Origin: Cylindrotheca closterium
Taxonomy: Eukaryota > Bacillariophyta > Bacillariophyceae > Bacillariales > Bacillariaceae
Direction of reading: 5' to 3'
DNA length: 64,000 bases
Assembly: GCA_933822405.4 (NCBI GenBank)
Contig: CAKOGP040002424.1
Span: 663,108 to 727,107, forward strand
Within the stretch, counting starts at the first letter, position 1. Every line of letters begins with the position of its first letter. Shown in pieces: positions 53,441 through 64,000 of the stretch. The position numbers were made by a program, and so were the translations under genes. Under the pieces are notes generated by a model that saw only the letters and a list, made by a program, of their open reading frames with translations, was not told the DNA's origin and did no database searches.

Positions 53441-55975
53441 TTAAATGTCTTGGTACAAGAAAATGCGACCATCAGCTCCAGCTGTGAAAAGCCAAGGCTG
53501 GGTAGGGTGGAAGGAAAGATTAAGAACACCCAACTTCTTCTGGATGCTGTGGCCCCGTAGAATCTTCACTGGAATAATGAGTGGATTGCGCATCAGATCT
53601 GAGTACACCATGCTGTGGAATACATGGACTGCTCCATCGTCCGAAGCACTGGCCATCAGTGGGTACCGATTGTGAAATTTGGTCGATCGGAGCGCCCTTT
53701 CGTGGTACTTTAGTGTCTTGAAGGGTGTGTGAGAAAGGTCCAAATCGAACCAAATCATGCGTCTATCGAGACTGCCCACAATCAAGTGGTCTCCAGAAGG
53801 ATGCACGTCCAACGACGAAATCCAACGGCATCCAGATATCAACCCTATAAAAATATTTCGAGAGTAGAAGAAGGATGATTAGAACAGATTCACGACTGCC
53901 GGGATCAGAAACAGTATTGTAGACTTACGTTTCACCATAGCTTGCTTTACGAGATGATATACTCGGACGTGTTGCTGGGTGGCAACAAAGAGGAATGGCT
54001 TGCTGGGGTGGAAACAAGCGGTTTGGGCCTCTCCCTTGGCCTTGCTGAACGGCTGTTGGGAGTTTCCCTTGCTCAATTGGTGGATTAAAACCGACGGGGC
54101 TCCTGCTTTGGGACTGACAGTCACAAAGTAGTCTCCTTTGGTATGCCATCGCAGACTGGCAACTTCGTTGCGGGTGAGAAGAGCACAAATTGGGCCGCTC
54201 GAAAGTCCAAAGGAGCTCACTGGTTTACTTTCGGATTTGACAGAATGCCATTTTACTGCTTTTGCAGCCTTTTCGGTTTTGATATTGCCGCCAGTCTTGG
54301 CTTCGCTCAAAAGTGCCTCGGTAATAGCAGCATCATGGACACCTTCTGTGCCTGTGGCAAGCAGGATTGCACACTTTCCAACGGCCGCAAGCATACAATG
54401 ATGAGCAGCATTTGGATTCCATTCCAGTGAAACGACGGGTTTAATCGAATCGTCATCCTCATCGCAATCGGGATCAACAGACTTCGAAACCTTCGACAAG
54501 TCCCAACTGCGAAGAAGACGGCCAGTCTCAACTTCCCAAAGTCGGACAATTCCATCAGAAGCGCCGCTTGCCAAAAATTGACCATTGGGGCTGCAGCTGA
54601 CGCATCGGATAACTGGAGCGTCGTCGCCATCGTACGGTGTCTTGTACTCGATACACTTTGCTGTAGGAAATGGTCGCAAATCACTGGCCTTTGGAAGCTT
54701 CGGAACAAGGCTCTCTGGATCAATATTCAAACGCCGCTTCATCACCCGAGGACAAAGGTAGAGATCCAAACAGCGCTCAAATGCCTCACGGACCGAGTGC
54801 TTGTAAGCTCCAACAGACCGAAGATTTGGGAACTTTTTAGGAACCAAAAGGCCATGAGGTCGGTCTTTGGGTTCCATTTCTTCCCACTCCTTGAGTTCCT
54901 CTTCTGTGGGAACGTATTCATTTGGTGGGATGTAACTCTCTGCATGTCCTGGAGGGGCGACCTTTGGTGCTGCAATGTGTTGGGGTCCCTTTTTCATATT
55001 CAGTTCATCTTCTTCTGCTCCCGTCCAAAGCAAAAAGGGCGCATTTGGATCCTTGTTCTTGTTCGCATCGTTCATGTCACGAACCTTTCCAGTCAAGTAA
55101 TCCATGCTAATGTATCCCTGTTCCAACTTTCGGAGTAAGTTATCGACCTGCATTTTCTCCCATTTACTTGGCTGGAATTTAGACTTTGGCAAGTAACGAT
55201 TGTCATTCAAACCCGAAAGCTCTGGATCCACACCACTGAAGTAGTCAATATAATCTGGGTTTCCGTCATGTTCAGGATGAGCGTAAGCTCCATTCTGAAT
55301 TCTTCTGATAATCTCCAATTGTCGTTGCGTCAGTTCAACCGACTTATCGTTGAGCGCATCATGTACAACAAACTTTCCAGTCAACTGATTATCAGCATTG
55401 GCAATAGCTTGATCCACTCGATCACCTTCAGTCTTGCTTGCAGACTTGGCAACTTTCTTTCCATGTCCGTCGTATCCAATGTGTTCAAGGTCGTCATACC
55501 AATGAAGAGGAACTCTCCCGATACGATTTCCGGTACCATCTTCGTCTTCATCATCAGAAGACAAGTCATCAGTATGCATTAACTGGGACTCTGCTGTTCC
55601 TTTCCTAGGGTTCCCAGTTGCACTTCGTTTCCCGCTTTTCCATTTGCGTGGAGCCGACTCGTATGTCTGTTCAAGATCTTCGAGCTCATTCATCTCGTCA
55701 CCAGAACCATCATCTTCGTGCTGCTTTTCCATAAGTTCCTCGTCTTCGTCTGATGATCCTTGATCTTCGAAATCATCGTCATCGTCATAGGCATCAGATA
55801 CATAGACATCGGATCCTTCATCTTCTTGTTGTGAACCGTCACCATCCGATCCATCATAACTATACTGACTAGAACCGTCCGAGTTCTCTCCCTGGTCGAC
55901 AGATTCAAGGTCTGGAGTTTCCTCCTCGACCTCTGCCTTTTTGCTCTTCTTTCCTTGAGGCTTCTTGCGTGCCAT
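53441..55975 (-). CDS. BOP1: Ribosome biogenesis protein BOP1/ERB1
   Basis: Two exons (55975-53929 and 53844-53441) give about 816 residues. The first ~160 residues are acidic, with Asp/Glu/Ser runs. The BOP1 N-terminal domain follows, with NRIGRVPLHWYDDLEHIGYD and GAYAHPEHDGNPDYIDYFSG, both diagnostic. Seven-bladed WD40 repeats occupy the C-terminal half, starting near APVIRCVSCSPNGQFLASGASDG and ending GVLNLSFHPTQPWLFTAGADGR. BOP1 forms the PeBoW complex with Pescadillo and WDR12 for 27S/32S pre-rRNA processing in the nucleolus. The 84-nt intron lies between WD40 blades at KR/LISGCRWISSL. Confidence 0.94.
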
Positions 55976-56391
55976 ATCGTTGTCACTTCAAAAAGAAAAA
56001 GAACAAGGGGTGTTTGTTAGACAGATGTCTCGCCGTTATGACTCGTATGAATACAATAGAAGAAGCACATATAGTGCGTTCCGACCAAAAGGTCATGCAA
56101 ATCAGCCTTAAGGACGGCGAAAAGTCAAAATGCCTAGTCTCGAGCAAAACGCTCGAGGCCAAGGCGAAGACCCGTATTCTACCGGAGTGTCTGGGCTACA
56201 AAATCATGGAAAGGAAATAAATCCTTGAAACAGTAGCAATGATTCTCCGGAAACAAACCAACAAAAAGCAACTATCAAGCTTCCATCGCTTACATTTTCT
56301 TTGAAATAAAGATTTGTGTTTCTGGGTCTTCATGGGTGGAGACGATTGAGGGTCGCGCAGAGTGCGCGAAAAGAAGCACACTCGCCTATTT

Positions 56392-56398
56392 TATATAA
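56392..56398 (+). promoter_or_regulatory. TATA-like element at the AAA ATPase gene start
   Basis: TATATAA directly abuts the first in-frame ATG (56399). A TATA box this close to the start codon argues that translation begins at the next in-frame ATG, 56489. It is a single sequence-based clue. Confidence 0.4.
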
Positions 56399-59015
56399 AT
56401 GGATGCGTCTGAACGTCTCCCGCTTTGGCCATTTTTGAACCACAATAAGATTTCACTGCGCCATGCATGGTCGTCATGGATATCAACAATGGGTCGGAAG
56501 AAGACCAAGAAGCAAACTTTAAAAAGTCCCGATGAGGATTCAGTCGACATCTTAGTACAAATATTAGAAGATGCTGGTATTTTCCAGAAAAACGGTGCAG
56601 AAGAGGGTTCCTGGGAGACCTGTTCCAAGTCCATCGAAACCCTTGCTATAAAACTGGAAAAATACCGGTCAAACAATCGTAATTCTGATGCTATCGGCGA
56701 GTCTGCGGTCATGATGGTCTTGGATATTGAAGAAGCGACACGAATGGTCCGCCAAGATGCGAAAACTCTAGAGATCGAGATCGAAGCACTGGATTCGGGA
56801 CTGCAGTTGTGTCGAGATCTTGAGTTGTCTAGCCGACAGCTCTGTACGTTGGCAAAATCACTTAACGGGGCAATATCCAGGCAGAAATGGACGGCACAAG
56901 ACACACTTTATGATTTAATACAAACACTGGACAATCTCTACAGTAAAACAGAGGATCAATCTTCGACGAAAAGTACCTTGACAAATAGTGCTTCTCTTTT
57001 TCGCAAACGTTGCATTGAGGCAAGACATTCGCCATGGAGAGAGGCGTTGTCAGTGTTGCAAGATGATTATGAATCTAATGTGATTGCTCCAGAAGTATTG
57101 GAGGAAGTTATTGCTTTTGGATTTGAGCCGAAGCACAATAAATTGCAGCTGGACGACAAGCAGCTATCTTCCGTGATTACTCACACCACCATATTTGATG
57201 CAGTACAAGCATTTGCATCTGGAACGGGCATTTCACATGCATCCTTTACTTCGGTCCTATTGCTTGGCCCAGAAGGTAGCGGAAAAACTCAATGTTGCGA
57301 TGAAATCGAGAGGATGGTCAAGTCAATGATAAATGGTAAATCTTCGTTGGCCCCATGTGTTCTGTCTTTTCTTGGGTACTCACCAGTTTCACCCTTTCAC
57401 CATCTCAGTTATTCGACCAACCTTGCCGTATGATATTATGGGGAAAACTATTGGTGCGACGGAAGATATCCTTGTTTCCATCCTTTTAGGGTCTCCAGAG
57501 CCATCGATAATCATCCTCGATGATATCGACAAAATTCTTGGATCAAACTACTTTTCTTCCGCCACTCCAACTGGTGGTCCTAGTGGTGATGCCACAAGCG
57601 GACAACAGGTAGAGCCCCATGTCACAACAAGATTGCGCTCCTTATTTCTTTCATTACTGGATAGGCTGAAAATGGCAAGTGGTAGTTCCAATCAAACCTT
57701 GCTGATTTGCACGTCGGTTGTGGATTTGGGCAAGTCAGTTGGTAGATTTGACAAGACATACCACCTTTCGATTCCCGACGAACAAGTGCGACAGGCTATA
57801 ATATTCCGTTGCATTGGAACACTGAAAGGCTTAAGAAGTGCAAATTCCGCTCTTCATACGGTACGGGATACTGAAAGACTCTTCGATAATATCGTTGAAT
57901 GTACAGCCGGGTTATCATATGCTGAGTTAGCACAAAATTGCCGCCAAGCAATGCTTGCAAGTTGCAAACAGTACGAGAGCTCCCAACAGACAACCAGTCC
58001 TGAGGTATTGTTTCTAGTCACCTTGAGAGAGCAGGTACAAATGTCAACCCCGAATTCCCTTCGCAGTGGATTCAATGCGGACTCTTTGGACATGAGGGTG
58101 ATGTCGGGAAAAGATCTACTGGAAATGTCAAAGAATGGTCAACATCAAAGCAATTCATTTCCATTTCCATTGTTTGGCAAAAGCGCTGGAGAAGCATGGG
58201 AGAATATTCGGAGAACAGTTGTGGTACCAATCTGTCAGGCAATGGCACTCAAGAACTTGATATATCATACTGGGGGGCAAGGGGGCAGGATATTTTCAGG
58301 CGGCGTGCTTCTGACGGGTAAGCCTGGCTGTGGTAAATCTGCTTTGGCCTATCATGCTGCCATGGTGGCTTCCAATTTGAACCCAGCTGTTAAGCTGGTC
58401 GACGTTAGTTGTACTTCACTCATATCCAAAGAAGTAGGGAGCTCAGAGCGCTCCGTCCATCGACTGTTTGAAGCGGCGAGGGCAGCTGCACCATGCATTC
58501 TACTAATGGACGGGATTGAAAACGTTGCTGCTGTTCGAGGCAATGACAACACGACGGAAGGAACCATGGATCGTGTCCTTTCTACCCTTCTTGTAGAACT
58601 GGATGGTGTTAACGGCGAAAAATCTTCCGAAGACAATGGCGCCGGTTTTGCTGTCATTGGCATCACGCATAACTCGAAGTGGATCGATCCTGCTCTGCTA
58701 CGTCCCGGAAGGCTTGGGCACATCATCGAATTGGGGTACCCCGAATATGAGGCGAGAAAGGAGATTGTTCTGCGTGAGTTCAAGGGTGCCGAATGTGTCG
58801 ACGATAGCTCGGAATATGGTTTCAAGGATGTAAAGAGTCTCTCAGACTTCATTGCATCGAAAACAGAGGGATTCAGTGGCGCAATCATCATTGCGGTCTG
58901 TAATGAAGCAAAGATGTTGTCGTCGAGAGCGCTGACTAAGGAGTCAACACATATGGAGCTGAGACCGCAGCACATCTTATCGGCTATAGAAGCTAGAACA
59001 GGCGCTATACCGTAA
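56399..59015 (+). CDS. Divergent double-AAA+ ATPase (CDC48/AFG2-like)
   Basis: Two exons (56399-57335 and 57409-59015) linked by a 73-nt GTAAAT...CTCAG intron give 847 residues, or 817 if translation starts at ATG 56489 (MGRKKTKKQT). The N-terminal ~270 residues are helical and unrecognised. AAA domain 1 has Walker A LLLGPEGSGKTQ and Walker B IIILDDIDK. AAA domain 2 has Walker A LLTGKPGCGKSALA, the pore-side motif region SLISKEVGSSERSVHRLFEAARAAAP, and arginine finger region LLRPGRL. The Walker B of domain 2 reads CILLMDGIEN: the catalytic Glu is Gly. Domain 2 resembles AFG2/SPATA5L1-type proteins most, by eye. The role may be ribosome maturation or protein unfolding; not certain. Confidence 0.78.
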
Positions 59016-59084
59016 CAATGAGTTTATTGGAATGAATCAACTTGTAGCATTTAGTGCCAATGTAAACCATTTGAATGGAGTCAT

Positions 59085-59600
59085 TCCGCCTCTTCCAGCA
59101 AGTCTTTCTCGTTGTCGACTAGGTCCTCATTTTGTATTTTGAGCTATTTGCCCTTTGGTCTGATTCTAATCATTTGGGAACAAACGATTGCATCACAGCC
59201 AATGAGGATGCAAACTATACAAGTAGAAAGATCGAGGGAAACTGATTCACCGAAACTTCCAACGCACCTGGAATTTGCCTCCTCGGAAGCAATTGCTATT
59301 GAAGGAAGTTTGGATTTTGTCATTTGCAGTTTGCTTGCTCTGCTCCCAAACAGTAAGCAGCCTTTCTTTCCTCTCTGGAATCGGATGAACATTTCACGAA
59401 TTCAGTGTAATCTTGGTTTCCAGTCTAGATACTGATTCCGCAGTCATCGAGAGACTGCTTCAATGTTAAGCGTACCGGTAGTAGTAATCAAGAAGTTGGT
59501 CTTTGATAACCTACGGCTCTGCTCTAGCTGCAATATGATGCTTTATTTTACCGCTGATGTATTGCTTTTTTGATAAGCCTTTTATGAATGCTATGTTTTC
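59085..59600. repeat. Diverged repeat, copy A
   Basis: Collinear with 60445-60990. Shared islands include ATTCCGCCTCTTCCA, CTTTGGTCTGATTCT/CTTTGATTCTGATCC, AGAAAGATCGAG/AGAAAGACCGAG, GCACCTGGAATTTGC/GCACCTGGTATTTGC and CTTGCTCTGCTCC. It is too diverged and stop-ridden to be a gene. Possibly remnants of a mobile element. Confidence 0.65.
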
Positions 59601-60444
59601 CTTGCTACGAAGTTCCACGAGCTGTCCGCCCTCTTTACGGTAGCAGTGTCACTGACTTAAAATATTCACTGCTTCTTCTTACAAACGAACCGATGCGATC
59701 GGAACATCTCGGACGGCAGTGCATATTCGGTCAAGATTGGCCTTTTCCTGGCACTATGGGACAAAGGAACAGTACATATTTTCCGCAAAAATGGGATGTT
59801 GGATAGTTCGAGTTTCGAGTGATCGATCAGCAGGTTAAATACTTGAAGATTTTTCTACTCCCGCAGTCGTACTTGGTTTTATATTTACAAGTTTCTGAGG
59901 TTTTCTGCTTCTCTGTTCTGTAGGCTATTTCCCATACATAACACCGGCCACCACAACAGAGTTTGCTCTAACGATATTGTCAAGTACTAACTGCACTGTA
60001 CACGTGTACCGCTGATGTACTGTTCAAACTGTTTTTCACGGAAATCGATCCAATTCGCTCCGTTCCGATCACCAGTGCCGTTTGGTACTACTGAACCGCG
60101 TCTTCAGCACTTAGCACCCGATAACTAGCAGAATCATCTGTTTCTTGTGAAGCACATTCCTTTTTCCAAAGACAGCACTGTAGGTAAGCGTCCTGTTGTT
60201 TTGTTGGGAAGCATTCGGAAAGTCATTGTTCACTTCTGGCCATGCTGATTCTGCAATCAACAATGCTGTTGAACGACCGGACTTGTCTCTCGAACGAAGA
60301 CAAATGACCACTTTTCTTTGTTTCTTTCAAAGTTCGTTGCATTGGCGGTTACTCGACGTCTCTGATAACTCAATTGTTCGGTAAATACTTCCTACCAATC
60401 TCCTCACCTCGTTCGTCTTTGCATCCTCTCGAATACCATTACAG

Positions 60445-60990
60445 GAACTATTCCGCCTCTTCCATCCAGTCTTTCGACGTGTTACTTCGGTACGTTTCTT
60501 GTAGTGTTTTAACATATTTGTCTTTGATTCTGATCCATCCGTTTCGTCGTATTCTCTGAGTCATGTAATTGGATCCATTACACTAGCAGAAAGACCGAGA
60601 AAAACTTCTTTAGCGACACAACCAATGCACCTGGTATTTGCGTTCTCAACGGCACATGCTAGTAAAGGAATTTTTGACTGGATCAATTGTAGTCCCGCTT
60701 GCTCTGCTCCGGAACAAAAGGAACGATGTCTTCCTCAGTGGTATCATACATAAATTTCATCAATTAAGTGTCTCTTCTGTTTCCAGCATAGTCACTCACT
60801 CACTTCGAAGTCATTATGACAGAATGTTTTACGATCATCGAGTGACAGTTTCAATCAGAAGAGTACCTGTACAAGTAGTCGATAGTGCTATTGTAATCTA
60901 CCCGTAGTAACGACTTTACTGCAGTCTTGCTAATTTTCCTTGTCCACGCATTGCTTTTGGAATTATTCGGATGCATACGATGTATTTTGC
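60445..60990. repeat. Diverged repeat, copy B
   Basis: Counterpart of 59085-59600, offset about 1.36 kb. No complete reading frame spans it. The 59016-61026 interval otherwise holds no gene I can support. Confidence 0.65.
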
Positions 60991-61026
60991 TGGCTACAAA
61001 AGGCCAATGAGCTCTCGGCCATCCTC

Positions 61027-62070
61027 TCACATAACAGTCAATGCGTATACATTGGTTTCCTCACCACGCTCGGTATAGCAAACCTTCAAACCAGCTTGAT
61101 GAAAGAGTAATCGGTGATGGTTATCAGTTCTTGTGATGTCATACCTCTCATTGCCCCCCTGTGGCATGTCCATTTGAAACCTATCTTCCCGCTGCGTTCC
61201 ATATGGACGATTCTCCTTGACAATCAAAACTCCTGATCCTTCCCGCAGCCCACCGGCCAAGACTTTCAGACAGTCGACCACGTCGGTATCAATGAGATAT
61301 TGCAAGGTCCATTGGACCCACATGAGATCGGCTGGTTCTCCCCAGCCTTGTACATCCGCCTTGGTCAACGTGTCGAGCTGAAACGTAGGGAAGAAATGAA
61401 ACTTTCAAGATGAGAGAGCAACAAACAAGAACGATTCAGCATTATAACGATGACTCACGCGTTGGTGGCTAAAGCTGCATCGAGAAGATCGCTTTCTTCC
61501 TAGATAGTTCCTCGAACGTTTGGACCATCCTCCATCGGCTTCTACAAGTCGAACTTCTCCGTATCGTTTCAGCAGGAGCAATTTAGTCAACCTGCCGACT
61601 CCTGCACCGAGATCGACGGCATGATCAAAACGACGACGTTGTCGGCGGCGATTATTCTGATGTGAGCAAGAAGGTTGCTTCATCGCTTTGTCTTGGTTCG
61701 TCGTCTCAAGGGCAAGAAAGCGATCTAAAAAGGCGAGGCCCTCCTCAGCATCTTCTTGACCGCCTTCATCTCCAACCATGGCCTGCTCATTGGTGCTTCC
61801 GTTGCATCCTTCATTAGCCCAATACAACGAGTTTGCCTTGTACATTTCCTCTTGATTGACCTTTTGAAAGGATAACAATTCGTCGTGGCAGCTATAAAAT
61901 TGGCCCATGTCATCGATTCCCTTGATGGATTCGGGACAAATCTGATGGGAGGATCGTTCTTTGGCACTTTTTCGAACATTGCAGCTAGACAAAGAACTAT
62001 GATATCCCTCGTCCACCCCAGCACTTGCTGGCTCAATAGATAGAGTTTTCTTCTTTCCTTTCCTTGTCAT
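61027..62070 (-). CDS. Alpha-N-terminal protein methyltransferase (NTMT1-like)
   Basis: Two exons (62070-61459 and 61377-61027) joined by an 81-nt GTGAGT...TTCAG intron give 320 residues. Residues 1-60 are disordered and basic/Ser-rich. The methyltransferase core has YKANSLYWANE (NTMT family opening), SAM motif HAVDLGAGVGRLTKLLLL, the acidic motif VRLVEADGGW, and the strand DLMWVQWTLQYLIDTDVVDCL followed by VLIVKENRP. These match the NRMT1/NTMT1 fold. The enzyme methylates the alpha-amino group of proteins starting Met-X-Pro-Lys (RCC1, some ribosomal proteins). A ~45-residue insertion between the opening and motif I (about 95-145) is unusual. Exon 1 ends with a basic stretch (NYLGRKRSSRCSFSHQR). 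Confidence 0.82.
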
Positions 62071-62844
62071 GATATATAATGAGATTATAAATTATGGTAC
62101 GGTTTCGTAGTCAGAAAGGCTAGCCTGTAGTATTGTATGGACAGAAGATGAACAATGTCAACAGTCAACTTATGGTGAACGTAACTCAACAATTGCGGAG
62201 AAGATGTTGAAGGCAAATAGAGAACGAATCCATATTTCCTGCACAGAATTCTTTTTTTACGAACGAAGTTAGATCCCTACGTACTACGAACGTTGACAGA
62301 TGTTCATCCTTCTGCTTCGATATAATATATTTTGATCACGTCTTTTGGTGGATGAGAGAAGGGTCGACGTGCGCGCAACGCAGAACGTATAATACACATA
62401 CCGTAATATATTTTATAAAAACACACGCATCGCAGTAGTTTTATCGTCTTGTTGAAGGAACGACTACTGTACAGTATGAAGATGTCGCTGAAGGCAGAAA
62501 TTGATTGAATCAATTCTAAAAATGAATCGAAAGTACAAAGTAAAATGCAGATGAAGAGTAATCATTGGATACTCTAACCGATGTACCACATAATAACGAT
62601 ATTTTAAAATATCTCAAAATGTTGAATAGGAGTACGGCAAACTTTTTACAAGGATTTAAGGAGTCCCAAAATCGTTGCATTGCAAACAGAAGGATTGGTT
62701 CATTCAGTATTACAGCACTTACTACTGCGGCCTGTATTGATGCAAAGGATGGAGGTGTTGTGCAGTCCTTGGAAACCTTTTTTTAAAGTACACATCAGTC
62801 TTTTCAGATTATAATACATTCCGTTGCATCTCTGCTGCTGCCAA
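62071..62844. other. Gene-poor interval, nothing supported
   Basis: No coding sequence, RNA gene or clear repeat is evident. Short open frames here are at chance length. Confidence 0.6.
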
Positions 62845-63157
62845 TATGGGTCAGCTGTCATAAAGGAAACACTTCGTCTTCATTTGCAGGGATGACAACG
62901 GCAGATCTTTTGACCAAGACAGTCGTCGCCGGCCAAGCAGGTCGAAGGGATATCAGTCGAGGTTCACTCAAAATTCATAGCGTTGTCTTCCTATTTCATC
63001 GTATGGGTCAGCTGTCATAAAGGAAACACTTCGTCTTCATTTGCAGGGATGGCAACGGCAGATCTTTTGACCAAGACAGTCGTCGCCGGCCAAGCAGGTC
63101 GAAGGGATATCGGTCGAGGTTCACTCAAAGTCATAGTGTTGTCTTCCTATTTCATCG
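62845..63157. repeat. Tandem duplication, 157-nt unit
   Basis: Two copies (62845-63001 and 63002-63157) differ by a few substitutions and a 1-nt indel. Each runs from TATGGGTCAGCTGTCATAAA to CTTCCTATTTCATCG. A conceptual frame contains ADLLTKTVVAGQAG, but both copies are broken by stops. Origin unknown. Confidence 0.85.
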
Positions 63158-63790
63158 TCCTCCCGACAAACCTTGGCCATCGCAGCCATTGATTGATTGA
63201 CTTGTTGATTCGACATACAGCCGTATCAAACAATCATGCAAGTTGTGTGTAGTCATTGGATAAACACCACCATTTCAGTGCAAGAGAGGGGTTTTCAGTC
63301 CGTCACAATAATCATTTTGAGGTTGCCAATGAGGATCAAATGAATCGAATGAAGCCAGTCGGACCGGCCAGCATAAAAAACGTACAGTATGACCTTCTGG
63401 GTTCTCTGGAACCGTATTTAAGTACGGTAGACATAGACTAAAATGTAGTACCTCCTGGAACGGCCGGGAACGGTGGTCGGAGTGGTCGGCGAAATGTTTG
63501 GGGAGAGACTGGAAAAGGAATCAATCTGAGGGTTGCGGAATTTCAAAAAATTGGACATTCGAACACCCGATTCAACTCTCCAGATGAATAAAAAAGGCTG
63601 TCTTCTCTATCGCAGGAGTTAAAAAAATTGGCCAACGGTTCGTCCATTCTGTTCCGGTGCCACCAACGTGAATCATGTAATATAAAAGTAGTGGAAATAT
63701 CTGTTTTATTCAATCTACTACAAAATACAGTAGCCGCGAGAGCGCAATGACCGGCTGAGTGATGATTGACCGCAACGAGCCAGTCGAGCC

Positions 63791-63902
63791 GTGGTCAATT
63801 TGACCACGAGCCAATCGAGCCGTGGTCAAATTGACCACGAGCCAGCAGTAGAGCCGTGGTCAATTTGACCACGAGCCAATCGAGCCTTGGTCAAATTGAC
63901 CA
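63791..63902. repeat. Four palindromic repeats, GTGGTCAATTTGACCAC type
   Basis: Palindromes at 63791-63807, 63822-63838, 63856-63872 and 63887-63902 are spaced 31, 34 and 31 nt. Inner bases alternate AATTT/AAATT. Flanks read GAGCCAATCGAGCC. The fourth copy begins TTGG rather than GTGG. Just downstream, CCAATCATACTTGGACAAAA occurs twice (63904 and 63955). Confidence 0.85.
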
Positions 63903-63903
63903 T

Positions 63904-63975
63904 CCAATCATACTTGGACAAAATTCGAAGGGCACGTGGTTTTCCAAACAATACCCAATCATACTTGGACAAAAT
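63904..63975 (+). repeat. Direct repeat pair, 51-nt offset
   Basis: A 21-nt direct repeat starts at 63904 and 63955, each ending in a region with GCACGTGG or CCACGTGC (an E-box-like CACGTG). The second copy runs toward the window end, so the array may continue beyond. Confidence 0.7.
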
Positions 63976-64000
63976 CCTAGGGCCCACGTGCCTCAAGACA

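Noticed and set aside
56041..56220. Small gene between BOP1 and the AAA ATPase
   Set aside because: The open frame has no recognisable feature and spans the divergent promoter region.
57336..57408. Frameshift in the AAA ATPase gene
   Set aside because: A GTAAAT...CTCAG intron of 73 nt restores the frame across ...SMIN/VIRPTLPYDIMGKT, so no error is needed.
59112..59435. Open frame of 107 codons in the gene desert
   Set aside because: No ATG context, domain or splice continuation. It lies inside the diverged repeat, whose second copy has stops throughout.
62983..63192. Copia-type RNase H remnant (ADLLTKT)
   Set aside because: A six-residue match is too short. No reverse transcriptase, integrase or long terminal repeat is visible nearby.

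Overview
The window is nuclear DNA of a photosynthetic stramenopile, most likely a diatom. Genes are dense and lie on both strands. GT-AG introns are short (most about 70-100 nt). Genes with chloroplast products start with a signal peptide ending in an ASAFAP-like cleavage motif (LASAGAFAPN at the gene near 15.1 kb, ALAFTGN at the gene near 1.6 kb), typical of plastids behind four membranes. I cannot name the species. A run of N (22644-22941) is an assembly gap. I support 24 protein genes and found no rRNA, tRNA or CRISPR array.

Layout. 0.35-1.0 kb: three consecutive long hairpins built from one ~30-bp module. 1.6-13.9 kb: a plastid membrane protein, a mitochondrial EF-hand protein, MCM9 and APC1. 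14-22.4 kb: LPA1/REP27 (photosystem II assembly), a TAPL-like ABC half transporter, a BMT5-like rRNA methyltransferase, an unrecognised protein, and a small mitochondrial lipoyl-domain protein with a KGD4-like tail. 23-29.4 kb: GT25 glycosyltransferase, PlsC-type acyltransferase, ArsH flavoprotein, TPX2-like protein. 29.7-40.9 kb: a giant BRWD/PHIP-type WD40-bromodomain protein, a membrane J-protein, and a cyclophilin fused to SYF2. 41.1-50.1 kb: three tandem paralogues on the minus strand that join a PARP-like domain to a RING and a Deltex C-terminal domain. 50.5-62.1 kb: TRAPPC12, a peroxiredoxin-like protein, BOP1/ERB1, a divergent double-AAA ATPase and an NTMT1-type methyltransferase. The remaining DNA (59.0-61.0 and 62.1-64.0 kb) is gene-poor and holds diverged, tandem and palindromic repeats.

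Most genes are independent housekeeping functions (cell cycle, replication repair, ribosome biogenesis, trafficking, splicing). The standout is the PARP-RING-Deltex array. It puts in one chain two activities that animals split between the PARP9 and DTX3L partners. The third copy also carries several SUMO-interaction-like motifs. The array shows recent duplication or conversion, an internal RING-DTC duplication in copy 1, and loss of the putative catalytic Glu in copy 3. Two other fusions, cyclophilin-SYF2 and lipoyl-KGD4-like, are also worth checking.
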